Shown piece by piece: positions 26,501-29,539 of a stretch of 29,539 nucleotides of DNA. The number at the start of each line of letters is the position of its first letter. The first letter of the stretch is position 1. The notes beneath the pieces are model-generated. The model was given only the letters and a program-made list of their open reading frames with translations. It was not told the origin of the DNA and searched no databases. The position numbers and the translations under genes were made by a program. This DNA is from Coptodactyla brooksi (taxonomy: Eukaryota > Arthropoda > Insecta > Coleoptera > Scarabaeidae), in assembly GCA_033557675.1 (NCBI GenBank), contig JAWQRM010000130.1, positions 1 to 29,539 of the forward strand, given 5' to 3'.

Positions 26501-29400
26501 AGGCCAAAATAGCTCTGAGGATGGCCCATAATTAGGCCGAAACCGGTTAGAGAAACATGGTTCCATTAATAAATGAATGAAAGAAGTCAATAAAACTTAA
26601 CTGCGATATTTTTAATTTAACTTTGTCAATTAATTAAATATTTGTTAATTAAATATTTTAAATTACTATTGTGTTTTCTCATATTTTTACACTCAATGTG
26701 TATTGTTATGGATTGTTTGTATTGGGAAGGCCCATTGATTAATAAATAGATAAATAAGCTTTTCTTGTATAGGCGGTCCCGTTGCAGAAGAAGAAACAAT
26801 CCGTGCCGGATGCGTTCGACGACGAGACGCTACTCTCGATGGCGACGGAGGGTTTCGCGAGAGACCTCGGCCTGGGCGACAGTTCGGTGCTCCGCGGGAA
26901 GATCGAGATCAGGGACTCACCGGCCGGGACGTACTTAATTAGGCAGGATTCGATTAAGGTGAGAAATGGTTCAGGTTCATAATGTTATTGTTATTTTGGT
27001 TTTTATTGGCCTTCAGAAAGCTTTTGACATTGTAGAAATTTTTCTGAAAGAATTGCACAAAATGGGTTTAACAGGTAAAGGTTACAAACTTCTTAAAACT
27101 TACTTGGAATACCATTGAAACATAGTAAGCTTAGTATTAACATCAACAAAACTGTTTTATATGTGTATGAAACAAAAAAAACAAGCCACAAAGTAGAAAT
27201 AATGTTTAATGATACTCTGCTAAACTGTGTACCATATTATAAATATCTGGGTCTATATATCGATGATGAATTAAGTTGGAGTAAACAAATTGAATGTATT
27301 GTCAGGGGAATGGTTCTAAAAATATGATTTATTATTGTTTAATTGCCTCCAAACTAAGATACTTCATTAACTGCTGGGGTAATGCATCAGATACTTTAAT
27401 TTCAAGAAGGCAAGGTATCCAATGCTAAGCTATTTGACATTAGAATCACATTAACCCATTAAGTACCAAATTATTTTTCTTTAGTGGCTTAAAGAACATT
27501 TTCACTAAAGTTTAGTAAGAAAGAAGGTTTAATAAATGAAATTTAATTTATTTTATGTGGTACAGCATGAAACAATTGTGACATAATGTTACATTATATT
27601 TTATACAATACATAAGTGGCTTTGAACTACAATTGTTACCCTGACAAAGCCTTTATTTGTCTCTTTTTTCTATGTAATGTCCTTAGTTGTCATATTTTAT
27701 GCCTTTAAAGACTTTAGATGCTGATGTTAAAAAAAACAGTAGATTTATATCAGCTTTGTTGACTTTTTAATGACATTTAAAAAGTTTAAGACATTTAATG
27801 TTAAAATTAAACCTTATATTTTGTAAAAATATAAGGAAATAAACCAAAAAAGTTATTAAATATAATTATAGAAAATAATGAAATAAAAATTCTTCCTTTA
27901 ATAGAATTATTTCCTAATAAAATTTTAAATTCACTATGTAAAGTAAAAATAATTTCATTTCATATAAAACTATAACGCGAAGGAATTAATCAATATATTG
28001 TTGGTAAAAATAATAATAATAAAAATGTTCTTAATTAATTAAAAGAAGTATTTAAATATGTTCTAGGATCAAAAGTTGAAAATAAATTTGTTATAATTTT
28101 CCATTAATTATATATTTTTTTCTTAGATGTTTTAATATTATTATTATTATTAAATATATAATAATTTATAGAGTTGAAAATTAAAAAAATAATACAGAAT
28201 ATTATAAATAGTAGTGATCAATTTAGTGGTGCTATTTGTGGGATTAAAATTTTTTTTAAATAATTTTAGATTGACAAGCTAATGTTATTAATTTAACAAA
28301 ATTTTTGATTAGAAGTAATTGCTAAATTACTATTAGATGGTTTAATATATTTAAACAAATAAATATATGTGTTTTTGGTTGTGTTTTTTCGCAGGACGTG
28401 GCCTTGTACTATGTGCTGACGGGTTCGATAGTCGCGTCGCAGAAGCAGCCGGACAGGGAGGACGAGGACATCCACATGTTCACGGCGCACTCGGGCGAGA
28501 TGATCGGGGGGCTCGCGGTCGTCACGGGCGAGCCGAGCTTCTTCACCGTGAGGGCGAAACACAACTCCAGGATCGGGGCTATTTCAAAAGATAACTGCTA
28601 CAGGTGCTTACTTCAACTAATTAATAAGTTCATTTATACATTTATCTGCAAACTGCCGGGTTTATAATATTTTAATAATAATAAAAATATTTATCGATTA
28701 ATATAAACACATATTATTACAAGAAGGAAAGAAAAAAATATATAATCCTTTATACAATTCGACTAGCAACAGTATATGTGATAATAACAACAATAAAACA
28801 ATATAATACTTACTGATCCTGGCTGTTTTAAAAAGTTTATCCAACTAACCAGTTTCGATCTAATTATATGTTTTGTTATGGTCTATATTGAGACCATAAA
28901 ACATTCCAAAATAATTTTAACCACACAATTCAAACATAACTTTAACTGTTTATAAAAAAAATAACAACACAACTTACACAACAAACAAACTACCCCTTAA
29001 CACAAATGTTGTTATTATAGAGCTCTGAGGATGGCCCATAATTAGGTCGAAACCGGTTAGTTGAATAAACTAATTAAAACAGCCAATAAAAGTATGATTG
29101 TCCATAAAAACAACACAAAATAATTCATAAGTGCTTCGTTTTAGTTTGATGAAGGACCACCCGAACATCGTGCTGCATTTAGCCCACATGGTCGTGAGAC
29201 GGCTCTCCCCGTTTGTGCGACAAGTCGATTTCGCCCTGGACTGGGTGTTTTTGGAGTCGGGAAGGGCGATATACAGGCAGGAGGAGGACAGCGACTCCAC
29301 GTTTCTCGTCTTGTCCGGCAGGTTGCGGTCGGTTATTACGCTCGAGACGGAAAAGAAGGAGGTGGTAGCTGAATACGGTAAAGGAGACTTAGTTGGAATA
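20558..29400 (+). CDS. sws: Neuropathy target esterase / Swiss cheese (PNPLA6/7), 5' part, nine exons
   Basis: An ER-anchored lysophospholipase/phosphatidylcholine hydrolase needed for neuronal and glial membrane homeostasis; Drosophila sws also binds a PKA catalytic subunit. Exons: 20558-20662, 20725-20806, 20875-21089, 25304-25490, 25545-25900, 25955-26194, 26773-26958, 28395-28603, 29145-29400, all GT-AG with matching phases; 612 codons in the window. Residues 37-58 form one transmembrane helix (IALIVIFLVALIVTVIVV), followed by a basic stretch (KRDKALFYGRKMLRKVRSIS). The first cNMP-binding-like domain spans about 150-290 (PPDALYMLQSIRIFGHFEKP, VYVVQNGKINVYI, RPGETIASLLSFIDVL). The linker of exon 6 is Ser/Lys-rich. 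The second domain spans about 405-545 (YYVLTGSIVAS, HSGEMIGGLAVVTGEPSFFT). The third begins near 550 (ALDWVFLESGRAIYRQ, VAEYGKGDLVGI). Exon 9 ends at a phase-0 donor GTAAGT; the patatin domain lies beyond the window. No defects seen. Confidence 0.95.
21420..21741 (+). pseudogene. NUMT: mitochondrial cox1 fragment in sws intron 3
   Basis: Read with the invertebrate mitochondrial code, the strand gives SPSLIWSLGFVFLF, then SLIDIVLHDTYYVVAHFHS, VLSMGAVIAIMAGFVRRFP, LFTGLTVN and KIQFLIMFIGVN. This is the late part of cytochrome c oxidase subunit I with its heme-copper HFH motif. The Trp of LIWSLGF is TGA, a stop in the nuclear code, so this is mitochondrial-derived DNA and not a nuclear gene. Several strongly conserved positions differ from typical cox1 (Ser for Tyr after HFH, RR for the usual HW-type pair), which fits decay after transfer. 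It is flanked on both sides by TGACAGTTAA repeats. Confidence 0.92.
22130..22215. repeat. Perfect 24-bp palindromic tandem repeats
   Basis: At least three consecutive identical units of TTGACAGTTAACTAACTGTC+AAAA. Each unit reads the same 9 bases outward from its centre (TTGACAGTT/AACTGTCAA), so both DNA strands and any intronic RNA can form stacked hairpins. A second run lies at about 22790-22905. Confidence 0.9.
26195..26772 (+). other. sws intron 6, with a ribozyme-like motif
   Basis: 578 bp of AT-rich DNA. The only distinctive feature is the GAGGATGGCC..GGCCGAAACC motif at 26511-26550; the remainder is unassigned, possibly the 3' end of the element that carried the motif. Confidence 0.6.
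26511..26550 (+). other. CTGANGA...GAAAC hairpin motif (hammerhead-like), copy 1
   Basis: CTGAGGA (26515-26521), one T, GGCC, an eight-base loop, GGCC, then GAAACCGGTTAG. The two conserved boxes and the helix between them resemble the CUGANGA/GAAA core and stem II of a hammerhead ribozyme, and CCGG could serve as a minimal stem III. The extra T before stem II and a very short potential stem I make activity uncertain. A second copy in the same orientation is at 29021-29060. Confidence 0.5.
27000..27450 (+). mobile_element. Degenerate LINE reverse-transcriptase fragment in sws intron 7
   Basis: The first block, LQKAFDIVEIFLKELHKMGL then TGKGYKLLKTYLE (27014-27112), matches the KAFDTV.H..LL.KL...G..G....L...YL region of RVT_1-type reverse transcriptases. 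After a deletion, NKTVLYVYETKK, YYKYLGLYIDDELSWSKQI (27235-27293) and YYCLIASKLRYFINCWGNAS (27330-27390) match the post-catalytic part (KYLGV.ID..L.W..HI; YY.L..S.L.Y....WG). Stops and deletions make it non-functional. The 70-codon frame at 27115-27327 is part of it. Confidence 0.85.
27450..27795. other. Unassigned AT-rich part of sws intron 7
   Basis: No coding similarity recognised. It starts with TTAACCCATTAAGTACCAAA, which might be an element end at a TTAA target, but no partner terminus was found. Confidence 0.4.
27796..28346 (-). pseudogene. NUMT: mitochondrial trnK-trnD-atp8-atp6 segment in sws intron 7
   Basis: On the minus strand the order is the 3' half of tRNA-Lys (about 28346-28308), tRNA-Asp with GTC anticodon at 28275-28273, atp8 and the 5' third of atp6, the ancestral arthropod arrangement. 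The atp8 frame starts ATT at about 28250, reads PQMAPLNWSLLFMMF and stays open for about 50 codons under the mitochondrial code with TGA as Trp. The atp6 part reads NLFSTFDPRTYLN, TMYWLIPSRYSFMWNE, TLHSEFKILLG and NNFFGLFPYIFT. It has a TAA where the conserved Trp (TGA) is expected, a disabling change that fits nuclear residence. The left edge is approximate. Confidence 0.9.
28821..29084. mobile_element. Foldback element carrying hammerhead-like motif copy 2, sws intron 8
   Basis: Arms 28821-28867 and 29038-29084 are inverted copies of about 47 bp (GGCTGTTTTAA..GTTTATCC, ACTAACC-GTTTCGA against the reverse complement), separated by about 170 bp. The right arm contains the 3' half of the CTGAGGA-T-GGCC-loop-GGTC-GAAACCGGTTAG motif (29021-29060); the left arm keeps only the TCGAAAC..GGTTAG half. 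The helix in this copy pairs GGCC with GGTC, a wobble-compatible change from copy 1. No coding capacity. Confidence 0.65.
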
Positions 29401-29539
29401 GTAAGTGGTAATGATTATTGTTAGAAATAGAACCTATGGGGGCGCCATCTGAAATTCTTTCTCCTTTTACTGTTTTATTATAATATTTATAATTTATTAT
29501 TATATATATTATAATAATATATAATAATAATAATAATAG
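29401..29539 (+). other. Start of sws intron 9, ending in AT microsatellite
   Basis: It begins with donor GTAAGTGG. The last 60 bases are (TA)n/(TAA)n low-complexity DNA. Further sws exons lie outside the window. Confidence 0.7.

Overview
The window is a piece of an insect nuclear genome, possibly a beetle. The evidence is intron-bearing genes with short GT-AG introns (52-68 bp) mixed with kilobase introns, an AT-rich background, insect-type paralogues, and nuclear copies of mitochondrial DNA that follow the arthropod gene order and code. Four protein-coding genes are supported. From left to right they are: the last two coding exons of delta-aminolevulinate dehydratase (ALAD/Pbgs, +, 380-729); a complete ER Hsp70 chaperone BiP/GRP78 (Hsc70-3, +, CDS 4042-10469, 656 aa, ending KDEL); a complete SMYD3-type SET/MYND lysine methyltransferase (-, 17547-13639, seven exons, 446 aa); and the 5' part of neuropathy target esterase/Swiss cheese (sws, PNPLA6/7 family, +, nine exons from 20558 to 29400, 612 codons, running off the right edge before the catalytic patatin domain).

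Most of the rest is repetitive. 1.0-2.6 kb holds degenerate repeats, a 184-bp direct duplication and a stray copy of the ALAD terminal exon. The BiP promoter (3.6-3.8 kb) carries a perfect ERSE-II overlapping a TGACGTGG site. The 4.5-kb BiP intron holds a ~285-bp dimeric tandem repeat (4.5-6.6 kb), then a TGACAGTTAA-type palindromic repeat family, then foldback structures. The same palindromic family forms two further arrays, between BiP and SMYD3 (11.1-13.4 kb) and in sws intron 3 (21.3-24.9 kb).

The large SMYD3 intron is filled by a decayed piggyBac transposon with nested insertions, including a LINE 3' end and a MITE-like foldback. Its probable terminus lies only 11 bp from the exon 4 splice acceptor. 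The divergent SMYD3/sws promoter interval is an eight-unit tandem array. Its units carry copies of the SMYD3 start-codon region, several still spelling M-F-A-T-S-D-L before a stop. The sws introns contain two NUMTs (cox1; trnK-trnD-atp8-atp6), LINE reverse-transcriptase fragments and two copies of a CTGANGA...GAAAC hairpin motif that resembles a hammerhead ribozyme core.

I do not see a bacterial-style or clearly new multi-gene system. The best candidates for something undescribed are the satellite made from a gene's own translation-start region inside a divergent promoter, the ribozyme-like foldback elements, the piggyBac end placed at a splice acceptor, and the phase-compatible duplicate of the ALAD last exon. 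All gene calls come from reading translations by eye; no database search was run.
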